A DNA stretch of 9,012 nucleotides, taken from Armatimonadota bacterium (GTDB lineage: Bacteria; Sysuimicrobiota; Sysuimicrobiia; Sysuimicrobiales; JACQTN01). Positions 1 to 5,703 of this stretch are shown in pieces. The position numbers were made by a program, and so were the translations under genes. The notes beneath the pieces were generated by a model that was not told the origin of the DNA, did no database searches, and saw nothing but the letters and a program-made list of their open reading frames with translations. The stretch is taken from contig JACQTN010000195.1 of the NCBI GenBank assembly GCA_016210785.1, positions 1-9,012 of the forward strand, read 5' to 3'. The stretch's first letter is position 1, and each line of letters starts with the position of its first letter.

Positions 1-1041
1 CTGGGAGAGAAACCCGATGCTGCCGGAGCGCGGCGTCACGCCCACGAACTGCCCGTTCATGCTGACCCCGGGGTCGGTGTTGACCACCCCCATGCAGTTG
101 GGGCCGATCAGGCGCATGCCCGCTTCGCGGCACACCTCCACCAGCGCCTGCTGCCGGCGCGCTCCCTCCTCGCCGAACTCCGCGAACCCCGCCGAGATCA
201 CCACCAGCGCGCGGACGCCGCGCTGCGCGCACTCCTTCGCCACCGGCACGACCGCGGGCGCGGGCACGGCGACGATGGCCAGGTCCAGGGGATCGGGGCA
301 CTGCAGCACCGACGGATAGGCCGGCATGGATTGCACGATGGGGGCCCTGGGATTCACCGGGTAGACCGGTCCCTGGAATCCGTCCGAGATCAAGTTGTAG
401 AGAATTCTCCCGCCGACGGTCTCCCGGTCCCGCGAGGCGCCGATCACGGCAATGCCCCGGGGTCTCAGAAACGTCTGCACGGCCGCGGCGGCGGCCAGCG
501 CTTCCCGCCGCTCGAACCGCTCCACGGCTTCCGGGAGGAACGATGTGGCAAAGGTGACGCGGACGAGGCCCGGCTCGCTCCGAATCTCAGTGGGAAACCC
601 CAGGTCCCGCAGCACGCGGATCACGTGGTGGTTCTCCGGCGCCACGAGCGCCTCCAGGACAGGGATCCCCGCCTCCCCGGCGGCCTGGGTGATGTGGCCC
701 AGCAGGAGCGTCCCGAGCCCCTTGCCCTGGTAGGCGTCCGCCACGACGATGCCCGCCTCGGCCTTGCCACGCCCGGACCGGGCGTAGGCGGCGTGCCCGA
801 TCACCCGGCCTTCCCGCGTGGCCAGCAGCGCGAAACCCTTCTCGCCCGGCATCAGGTAGTCGACCTCGGTCTCCGGGTCAACGCCAGCGCGGAAGAATCG
901 CAGGTACCTGGTGTCCCGGGAGAGGGTCTTGAGGAACTCGATGAGCAGGGGGCGGTCGTCGTCGTGGACGGGGCGGACGCGGACCAGCGAACCGTCCGTC
1001 AGCACCACGTCGGCGGTGAAGCGCTCTACGATATCCCTCAC
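1..1041 (-). CDS. GNAT acetyltransferase fused to CoA-binding (Pat/ADP-forming acyl-CoA synthetase-like) protein, 3' truncated
   Basis: The first 347 residues are visible and the gene runs off the window's left edge. Residues about 18-165 form a GNAT acetyltransferase domain with the acetyl-CoA pyrophosphate loop QGKGLG at 105-110. Residues about 190-345 form the CoA-binding Rossmann domain of ADP-forming acyl-CoA synthetases (IAVIGASRDRETVGG near 197, YPVNPRAP near 227, GPNCMGVVN at 313-321). Proteins with both parts are Pat-type lysine acetyltransferases, which acetylate enzymes such as acetyl-CoA synthetase; the ligase-like half is often a CoA sensor rather than an enzyme. GNAT lies at the N-terminus here, the reverse of enterobacterial Pat/PatZ. 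The remaining ligase and ATP-grasp parts would lie outside the window, so whether ligase activity is retained cannot be judged. The GTG start at 1041-1039 was chosen because a GAGGAG ribosome-binding site lies 12 nt upstream and the protein then begins as the family does. Confidence 0.9.
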   Translation of the reverse strand, partial: MRDIVERFTADVVLTDGSLVRVRPVHDDDRPLLIEFLKTLSRDTRYLRFFRAGVDPETEVDYLMPGEKGFALLATREGRVIGHAAYARSGRGKAEAGIVVADAYQGKGLGTLLLGHITQAAGEAGIPVLEALVAPENHHVIRVLRDLGFPTEIRSEPGLVRVTFATSFLPEAVERFERREALAAAAAVQTFLRPRGIAVIGASRDRETVGGRILYNLISDGFQGPVYPVNPRAPIVQSMPAYPSVLQCPDPLDLAIVAVPAPAVVPVAKECAQRGVRALVVISAGFAEFGEEGARRQQALVEVCREAGMRLIGPNCMGVVNTDPGVSMNGQFVGVTPRSGSIGFLSQ

Positions 1042-1143
1042 GGCGGCGGTTCTCTCCTCAGCCTCCCTTTGCAGGGTATGCTGGCCAGGCACGCCCCAGG
1101 ATCGGGTCGGGAAGGGATTTTGGGTGGTGGGGGAAGACCTCCC

Positions 1144-1378
1144 TCAGTCCCGCAGCCGGGGATCGAGCGCGGCATAGAGGAGATCCACCACCGCGCGCGG
1201 TCCGCACGTAGTCTTCCCCCCAGTACTTCAGGGAGGCTGCTCCGTACGAACCGGGCGATGGACGCCGCGGCTCCGGCGTGCAGGGTTTCCGCCGGAAGCA
1301 CCAGGCTCCGCGGGCCACCGATGCCCCCGGTGGGAAACAGTGCAGATCGAGGGCGAACACGTAGATCAACAGGAGCCG
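1144..1378 (-). pseudogene. Decayed dipeptide/oligopeptide ABC transporter permease (DppB-like) remnant
   Basis: No single frame is open, but consecutive minus-strand frames spell pieces of a DppB/OppB-type inner-membrane permease in the right order. RLLLIYVFALDLHCFPPG (from about 1378) is followed after a frame change by GGIGGPRSLVLPAETL and IARFVRSSLPEVLG. After another shift at a run of six G (about 1217-1222) comes EDYVRTARG, the conserved EAA-loop segment. A third frame then gives VVDLLYAALDPRLRD and a stop at 1146-1144, which is the typical family C-terminus. The roughly 80-100 residues that normally separate the EAA loop from that C-terminus are missing, so there is an internal deletion as well as at least two frameshifts. 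The N-terminal half was not found. Identification rests on remembered family consensus, not alignment. The remnant suggests that a peptide-uptake operon once stood here. Confidence 0.75.
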
Positions 1379-1526
1379 CCAGCGGCGTCGACGAGGGGAC
1401 GGAGGGCAGGATGGTGGCCGGGATGGGGCTGGAGGGTGTGGTGGGAGATAGGTGTGAACTGTCGAAGTCCCTGACGGGAGAGCTGGCATGAATCTGATGC
1501 GCGGTCCGCGCGGGGAGGATCTTTCG
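1379..1526. other. Intergenic stretch between the permease remnant and the MmgE/PrpD gene
   Basis: About 150 bp of purine-rich, low-complexity sequence on the plus strand. I could not extend the permease homology into it in any frame and see no convincing -35/-10 pair. It holds an alternative ATG at 1488 (see the next gene). The promoter of the MmgE/PrpD gene should lie here or inside the pseudogene. Confidence 0.4.
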
Positions 1527-2900
1527 ATGTCGGAGTTGGCGCGTCTTGCGCAGTTCGTCTCCGGGTTGACCTTCGGCGATCTGCCGGCCGACGTCCGCGA
1601 GCACTGTGCGGTGCTGGTGGCAGACAGCGTGGGATGCACGCTGGGGGCGCTTCAGACCGCCGAGGGCAGGAACACCGCGCGGGCGCTGAGGCGCTGCAGC
1701 GCGCCGGCGCCGGATGCGCCGGGGTATCTGGTCTATGGGTCATACGACCTGTTGGCGGGCCTGAGCGTGGATGCCGCGCTCGGGAACCTGCTGGACTTCG
1801 ACGACACGTATGAGGTGTCGGGGCACGTGGGCTGCGTAGTCGTGCCGGTGGCGCTGCGGCTGGGCGCGCAGCGGGGCGCCAGTGGGAACCAGGTGCTGGG
1901 GGCCGCCGCGGCGGGGTTCGAGGCGGGGTGCCGCGTCCTGAAGGCCACCCGGCCGGGCACCGCGGCCCGGTCCCTGGTGTGGGGGATCGGGTGCCGCGTG
2001 GCCCCCGCGGCGGCGGCGACGGCGGCGGCACTCCTGGGACTCGGCCCCGAGGCCACGGCGCACGCGCTGGCCCTCGCCTGCTGCACGGGGCCCGTGCCTT
2101 CAGTCCGGAAAACGGTGTACGGCCAGCACGGCGTGACCTGGGCCAAGAATAACATGAGTGCGGCTGCCGTGGCCGGCGTCACCGCCGCCTTTGTCGCCGG
2201 GGAGGGCGCGAAGGGGCCGCTGGATGTCCTGGAAGGCGACGAAGGATTCTTCCGGATGATCGGTTCAGACCGATGGGATGCGGAGGCGCTCTGCGGCGGG
2301 CTGGGGGCTGAGTGGGAATTGCTGAGGCTCGGCCTGAAACCCTATCCCTGCTGCCGTCACCTCCACGCGGCCATTGACGCGGCCACCCAGGGGCTGCAGG
2401 ATCTCGGTGTCGAGACGCGGGATCTGACGGAGATGAAATTCGCCGGGCCCGTGTGGCTTCGCAACGCCGCCATGCGAAACGCCGCGCCGGGGGACATGCT
2501 GGACGCTCAGTTCAGCCTGCCCTATTGCATCGCGGTCAGCCTGCTGGGTTTCCCGCCGGGGCCGGAGTGGTTCCGGCGCGACGCCTATGGGGATCCGGAC
2601 GTTCGCCACCTGGCCGGCCTGGTGGGCGTGAACGAGGAGGTGACGCTGGAGCAGGAGACGCGAGTCGCGATGTCCGGTGGGGGAAGATCGGTGACGGCCA
2701 GCATCGCTGTACCGCGAGGATCGCGGCAGCGGCCGCTCTCCGCGGAGGAGCAGGAGGCCAAGTTCCGACGGCTGGTCGCGGGTGTGCTGGACGGTGACCA
2801 GGCCGCGGCGGTCTATGACGACCTGTTGGACGCCGCCGCGCTCCGGGATATACGGGCCATCACGGCACGATTTCCACCCGTCGCGGTCGAGGGTGATTGA
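1527..2900 (+). CDS. MmgE/PrpD family protein (2-methylcitrate dehydratase/aconitate decarboxylase-like)
   Basis: A 457-residue cytoplasmic protein of the usual family length. The family includes PrpD (2-methylcitrate dehydratase), cis-aconitate decarboxylase and iminodisuccinate epimerase, and many members have unknown substrates. Visible marks are DSVGCTLG near 34, LLDFDDTYEVSGH at 88-100 (conserved Asp and His), a Lys at 207 (TWAKNN) before the AAAVAGVTAAFVAGEG helix, PLDVLEGDEGFF, KPYPCCRHLH at 271-280, and QFSLPYCIA at 328-336. These match the Asp, His, Lys and His positions of the aconitate decarboxylase active site. The segment ACCTGPVP near 185 appears to lack the His that follows the same helix in that enzyme, so the substrate probably differs. 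The ATG at 1527 follows GGGGAGG (1512-1518) by 8 nt and gives the family-like start MSELARLAQFV. An in-frame ATG at 1488 with a weaker GGGAGAG would add 13 residues unlike the family. Confidence 0.88.
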   Translation: MSELARLAQFVSGLTFGDLPADVREHCAVLVADSVGCTLGALQTAEGRNTARALRRCSAPAPDAPGYLVYGSYDLLAGLSVDAALGNLLDFDDTYEVSGHVGCVVVPVALRLGAQRGASGNQVLGAAAAGFEAGCRVLKATRPGTAARSLVWGIGCRVAPAAAATAAALLGLGPEATAHALALACCTGPVPSVRKTVYGQHGVTWAKNNMSAAAVAGVTAAFVAGEGAKGPLDVLEGDEGFFRMIGSDRWDAEALCGGLGAEWELLRLGLKPYPCCRHLHAAIDAATQGLQDLGVETRDLTEMKFAGPVWLRNAAMRNAAPGDMLDAQFSLPYCIAVSLLGFPPGPEWFRRDAYGDPDVRHLAGLVGVNEEVTLEQETRVAMSGGGRSVTASIAVPRGSRQRPLSAEEQEAKFRRLVAGVLDGDQAAAVYDDLLDAAALRDIRAITARFPPVAVEGD

Positions 2901-2922
2901 CGGCTCACCGATCCGGCCGTCA
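2898..2922. terminator. Weak inverted repeat overlapping the MmgE/PrpD stop codon
   Basis: TGACGGC and GCCGTCA form a perfect 7-bp stem around an 11-nt loop, starting at the stop codon. It lies in the 69-bp gap between two convergent genes, where a terminator would be expected. There is no T-run on either side, so it is a weak candidate only. Confidence 0.2.
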
Positions 2923-2969
2923 CGTTCCACTCCTGTGCAAGGTGCACCATGCTTTCGCGCTCGCCGAGC

Positions 2970-3662
2970 TCACGGCGCCTGCAGGAGTGCCGCGATCCCG
3001 TCGTAGACGTCCTGCGGCAGTTGCTGGTCCTGCAGCCTCCTGACCGTGGCCTCCACGTCGTAGGAGGCCCGGCGCAACTCGACCCGCCCGTCTTCCCACA
3101 CCGCAAAGCATGCGCCCGAGCCGCCATCGCGCGGCATGCCCACGCTGCCGGGATTGACCACGAGGCGCTCTCCGATCCGCCGGATCATGGGGATGTGGGT
3201 GTGGCCGACCAGCAGGACGTCCGCGCCGGCCACTCTGAGTTCATCGGCCACCACGTCGTCCGGAGCATCGGCAGGCAGATAGCGGTAGAGCGGGTCCGTG
3301 GGTGCCGCGTGGACGAGGGCAAAGCTGACCTGGCCGACGGTCAGCCGATGCGTCATCGGGAGAGAGCGGAGATACTGACGGTCCTCCGAAGAGAGCGTCC
3401 GAAGCGTGTGAACGCGGGTGGCGTCATCCCACGCTTTCCAGGCTCCGTAACATCGGCAACCGGTATCGAAGGCAATCCCGTGGTCATGGTTTCCCCGGAC
3501 ACCCCAGGTGGCATGGCTGCGGAGGTAGTCGACGCACAGACGCGGCTCGGGGCCAAAGTCGACTGCGTCGCCGAGGAAGATCAGGTGATCGTGGGGCTCG
3601 TTGACGACCGCCCGCAGCGCTTCCCAGTTGCCGTGAACATCAGCGATGATGAGGATGCGCAT
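2970..3662 (-). CDS. Calcineurin-like metallophosphoesterase (YfcE/MJ0936-like)
   Basis: A 230-residue protein with every metal-ligand block of the calcineurin-like phosphoesterase fold in order: DVH at 8-10, GD at 31-32, GNHD at 57-60, the single His of LVHAAP at 118, and GHTH at 153-156. NPGSVGMPRDG at 170-180 is typical of the small YfcE/MJ0936-type phosphodiesterases. It should bind two divalent metal ions and hydrolyse phosphomono- or diesters in the cytoplasm; the natural substrate cannot be read from the sequence. The ATG at 3662-3660 follows GGAGG by 6 nt and starts right at the first beta-strand. Upstream in-frame starts would add an Arg-rich stretch with no family counterpart. The gene stands alone, convergent with the MmgE/PrpD gene and divergent from the riboswitch-led operon. 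Confidence 0.9.
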   Translation of the reverse strand: MRILIIADVHGNWEALRAVVNEPHDHLIFLGDAVDFGPEPRLCVDYLRSHATWGVRGNHDHGIAFDTGCRCYGAWKAWDDATRVHTLRTLSSEDRQYLRSLPMTHRLTVGQVSFALVHAAPTDPLYRYLPADAPDDVVADELRVAGADVLLVGHTHIPMIRRIGERLVVNPGSVGMPRDGGSGACFAVWEDGRVELRRASYDVEATVRRLQDQQLPQDVYDGIAALLQAP

Positions 3663-3667
3663 CCCAT

Positions 3668-3748
3668 GCCTCCGTCTCACTCCGCGCACACGTGACGTTT
3701 GCCAAGTCTCCCCGGACTCACGGCGCCTCCGTCTCATTCTCTAGAGAA
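3668..3748. repeat. 12-bp direct repeat and 12-bp palindrome in the phosphoesterase upstream region
   Basis: GCCTCCGTCTCA occurs at 3668-3679 and again at 3725-3736, 57 bp apart. On the minus strand the first copy holds the ribosome-binding site of the phosphoesterase. The second copy is followed by a GTG opening a short reading frame of about 14 codons. Directly next to the second copy is the perfect palindrome TTCTCTAGAGAA (3737-3748), which could be an operator. No clear minus-strand promoter is visible. Confidence 0.4.
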
Positions 3749-3781
3749 CTTCACGGTCCCCGGCACCGTCTCCCTGCGTAT

Positions 3782-3811
3782 TTGACAACCCTTCCCCCAT
3801 TTGCGTAGACT
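3782..3811 (+). promoter_or_regulatory. Sigma-70-type promoter of the fluoride-riboswitch operon
   Basis: TTGACA (3782-3787, full consensus) and TAGACT (3806-3811, four of six) are separated by 18 bp. A start near 3818 is predicted, a few nucleotides before the riboswitch aptamer, which is the expected arrangement. No other good promoter was seen before the six genes up to 8545. Confidence 0.75.
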
Positions 3812-3822
3812 AAGGCCAACAG

Positions 3823-3876
3823 CATAGCGATGGAGCCCGCGGGTTGCCCCAAATGGGGGGGCTGATGGCTCCTACC
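3823..3876 (+). ncRNA. Fluoride (crcB-motif) riboswitch aptamer
   Basis: The RNA reads as a crcB motif. P1 is GCG (3827-3829) with CGC (3838-3840), enclosing the loop AUGGAGCC (3830-3837). P3 is GCCCC (3846-3850) with GGGGC (3858-3862). It is followed by UGAUG (3863-3867), the pseudoknot strand GGCUCC (3867-3872) that pairs with GGAGCC (3832-3837), and the conserved UAC (3873-3875). The AUG and UGAUG elements are those whose phosphates hold the magnesium-fluoride cluster in the Thermotoga petrophila structure. The promoter start falls a few nucleotides upstream, and a competing hairpin follows. Deviations: P1 is short, and the junction after it is GGGUU rather than the usual A-rich AAAC. Identified from memory of the consensus; a covariance-model search would settle it. 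Confidence 0.78.
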
Positions 3877-3900
3877 GACCAACGGTTCGGTAGGAGCCAT
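3865..3900 (+). terminator. Perfect 14-bp hairpin, likely riboswitch expression platform
   Basis: ATGGCTCCTACCGA (3865-3878) pairs perfectly with TCGGTAGGAGCCAT (3887-3900) around an 8-nt loop. The left arm contains the riboswitch pseudoknot strand and UAC, so the hairpin and the fluoride-bound fold exclude each other: fluoride should block the hairpin and turn the operon on. Only a short U-run follows (UUU, then GUG), so termination may be weak or factor-assisted. The ribosome-binding site at 3910-3916 is outside the hairpin, which argues against simple sequestration. Confidence 0.65.
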
Positions 3901-3922
3901 TTGTGCTGTGGAGGGACAGGTT

Positions 3923-4429
3923 GTGAACTTCCGCACTGTCCACGTGGAGTTGCTGGAGGACGACGTCCAGGAGATGGAGGCTTTGCTGGCGGCCCGGGGT
4001 CGGTCCGGCGGGGAGGGGTTTGGCTGGTTGCTCGTCCGCGGCACGGATCTGTTCTCAGCGGATCAGCGAGACTGGGACGGCCTGTCGGAGCGGTCGGACG
4101 CGGAGGCGGAGGCACGCAAGCTTGACCTCAAGCGTCGGGAAACGAGGGCTCTCGTGGTCAACATGCGCCTGCGCACCTGGCGGACGGAGGGCCGCAAGGA
4201 CAGCCTGGACGAGGAGGTCAGCGCGCTGGCGAAGGAGTACCGCCGGCTGCGCCTGACCCTCTGGCACCTCAAGCAGGAGCGCGACCGCCTGCTTGCCCGC
4301 CTCCGGGCCGCCGGTCGCGAGGCGCCCGCGACTGGCGAACCCCCCGTGGATGACTTTCCGGCGGTTCCTCCTCCCTCCTTGTGGGAACGGCTCCGCGGAT
4401 GGCTCGGGAGGAGACCGGACCATGAGTGA
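3923..4429 (+). CDS. Hypothetical coiled-coil protein, first gene of the fluoride-riboswitch operon
   Basis: A 168-residue protein of unrecognised family. Residues 1-42 look like a short strand followed by two helices, a pattern compatible with a ribbon-helix-helix-like fold and similar to the N-terminus of the next gene. Residues about 55-130 are highly charged heptad-like helix (runs of Arg, Glu and Leu), probably coiled coil. A Pro-rich linker and a short basic-amphipathic tail (SLWERLRGWLGRR) close the protein. There is no signal peptide or membrane segment. The GTG at 3923 was chosen over the GTG at 3908 because GGAGGGA (3910-3916) precedes it by 6 nt; the 3908 start has no such site. 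It is the first gene after the riboswitch hairpin and overlaps the next gene by 8 nt, so translation of the two is probably coupled. Confidence 0.8.
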   Translation: MNFRTVHVELLEDDVQEMEALLAARGRSGGEGFGWLLVRGTDLFSADQRDWDGLSERSDAEAEARKLDLKRRETRALVVNMRLRTWRTEGRKDSLDEEVSALAKEYRRLRLTLWHLKQERDRLLARLRAAGREAPATGEPPVDDFPAVPPPSLWERLRGWLGRRPDHE

Positions 4430-4910
4430 GGGGACCGATCCGGTTCGCCACCTCTCTCTTAGCGTGCCCGAGGAGGACTACCTGCGGGTGCCGGAGGTGA
4501 TCCGCGCCCAGCGGTGGGGTGAGGAGGAAGGAGTGCGCATCCTCCTCGCCTACGCGCTGGAAGCTCTTCGTCCTGTTCCACCAGAGACAGTCAAGCAACT
4601 CCTCGGCGCGGCCCGCGGCGAGCTGGCCCAGCTCCGGCATCGCGCCTTCCTGGCCGACGACGCCATGCAGACCCTGGAGATGAACGTGACCGGGCTGACA
4701 GCGTCCATCGACCAGTTCCACCGCTCCATCGCCAGCATGCAGCGCCAGGTGGACTCCCTGCGGGCGGCCCTGGGGGAGCCGGCCGGCGAGGTCATCGAGG
4801 TCGGAGACCCCGGCACACATGAAGAAGTCTCCGCGTCGAAAGCAAGCCTGTTCCGCTTCTTCACCAGTACCCGGCAGTCCGGCGGCCGGACGCGCGGCAA
4901 ACATGAGTGA
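4422..4910 (+). CDS. Hypothetical coiled-coil protein, second gene of the fluoride-riboswitch operon
   Basis: A 162-residue protein of unrecognised family. Residues 9-45 (HLSLSVPEEDYLRV... then GEEEGVRILLAYALEAL) read like a ribbon-helix-helix motif: a short strand, then two helices. They align by eye with the first gene's N-terminus through an acidic turn, a spacer, then a Gly-Glu-x-Gly-rich turn and a second helix. Residues about 52-122 form a likely coiled coil (LRHRAFLADDAMQTLEMNV..., then ...SIASMQRQVDSLRAALG). The C-terminal 40 residues are polar and probably disordered. The ATG at 4422 lies in ATGAGTGA, which also holds the previous gene's stop, with GGGAGGAG upstream. The same ATGAGTGA overlap recurs at the gene's 3' end. 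There is no membrane segment. A function in fluoride response is inferred from position only. Confidence 0.8.
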   Translation: MSEGTDPVRHLSLSVPEEDYLRVPEVIRAQRWGEEEGVRILLAYALEALRPVPPETVKQLLGAARGELAQLRHRAFLADDAMQTLEMNVTGLTASIDQFHRSIASMQRQVDSLRAALGEPAGEVIEVGDPGTHEEVSASKASLFRFFTSTRQSGGRTRGKHE

Positions 4911-5703
4911 GGACGCCGTGGTCACCCGGCGGCGGGACGTGCAGTACGTTCAGCTCTGCGAGGCGCTCACGCTCGACGGCTGCCCGATCTGTGCCTTCGC
5001 CCTGATGTCCGTGTACCGGTACCTCGACCATTTCCTGTACGAGTTTGTCAACGACCCGTGGGTGCGGGCCGAACTGGTCGAATCACGCGGGTTCTGTACC
5101 ATGCACTCCGCGCAACTGCTCGGGTTTCGGGATCCGACAGGCGTGGCCATCGTGTACGGCCACATGCTTCAGGAGTTCAGGGAAGCACTGCGCGACGCCT
5201 GCCGCCGGTATCCCGCGGGTCTGCCCGCGAAGACGCCGTGGCGCCGGACCAGGGCGGGAGGCGAGTTGCGCCGAACCCTGGAACAATGGCGCACCCCGCG
5301 CGTCCTCTGCCCGGCGTGCCAGATCCAGCGAAACACCGAAGACTCCTACATGAGCAGGCTCCTCCGCGGCCTGGCGTATGAGGACTTCCTGACCTCGTAC
5401 CGCGCGAGCTCCGGGATCTGCGTGCCGCACCTCTTGCAGGCGCTCCGGCGATGCACGGTCCCCGAGCAGGTGACCCGGCTGCTGGACGCCGAGGAGGCCA
5501 CGCTGGAGGCGCTCCAGTGGGAGCTGTCCGAACTGGTCCGGAAGGTGAGCTACGAGTTTCAGCACGAACCGCGCGGCCACGAGCAGACCTCCTGGCAGCG
5601 GGTGATCGAGAAACTCTACGGGCGTCCGGGCATGGTCTGGCCGGGGCAGGTTGCCGCGGTTCCCGCGCCCACATCCAGGGAGGGCCCCACGCTTCATGCC
5701 TGA
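4903..5703 (+). CDS. DUF6062-like Cys/His-rich protein, third gene of the fluoride-riboswitch operon
   Basis: A 266-residue soluble protein resembling the uncharacterised DUF6062 family. Two similar modules are visible: CPIC at 27-30 with CTMH at 65-68, and CPAC at 136-139 with CVPH at 173-176. The gap from CxxC to CxxH is 34 residues in the first module and 33 in the second. Each CxxH follows a Ser-Arg/Ser-Ser, Gly, hydrophobic pattern (SRGFC, SSGIC). The spacing suggests an internal duplication and two structural metal sites, probably zinc, although a redox role for the CxxC pairs is possible. The rest is mostly helical, with a charged helix near 185-220. The start ATG at 4903 overlaps the previous stop in ATGAGTGA. 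No strong ribosome-binding site precedes it, so translation probably depends on coupling. The gene overlaps the antiporter gene by 8 nt, tying it to ion transport. Confidence 0.8.
   Translation: MSEDAVVTRRRDVQYVQLCEALTLDGCPICAFALMSVYRYLDHFLYEFVNDPWVRAELVESRGFCTMHSAQLLGFRDPTGVAIVYGHMLQEFREALRDACRRYPAGLPAKTPWRRTRAGGELRRTLEQWRTPRVLCPACQIQRNTEDSYMSRLLRGLAYEDFLTSYRASSGICVPHLLQALRRCTVPEQVTRLLDAEEATLEALQWELSELVRKVSYEFQHEPRGHEQTSWQRVIEKLYGRPGMVWPGQVAAVPAPTSREGPTLHA

Noticed and set aside
1129..1220. 10-bp inverted repeat GGGGGAAGAC / GTCTTCCCCC
   Set aside because: One arm is inside the permease remnant (the shifted VLGEDY codons). The 72-bp spacer and lack of a T-run make a terminator or mobile-element end unlikely.
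331..1491. Long plus-strand open frame of 386 codons
   Set aside because: It is antisense to the GNAT/CoA-binding gene and the permease remnant, has low-complexity Gly/Arg/Pro-rich content and no recognisable domain. High GC keeps such frames open.
3794..3859. 10-bp inverted repeat CCCCCATTTG / CAAATGGGGG
   Set aside because: The first arm lies in the promoter spacer and is not transcribed with the second, which is part of riboswitch P3. An operator role is possible, but chance similarity around the G-run is simpler.
3887..3922. Translation-blocking reading of the riboswitch hairpin
   Set aside because: The GGAGGGA ribosome-binding site (3910-3916) and the GTG start lie beyond the hairpin, so direct sequestration is not supported.
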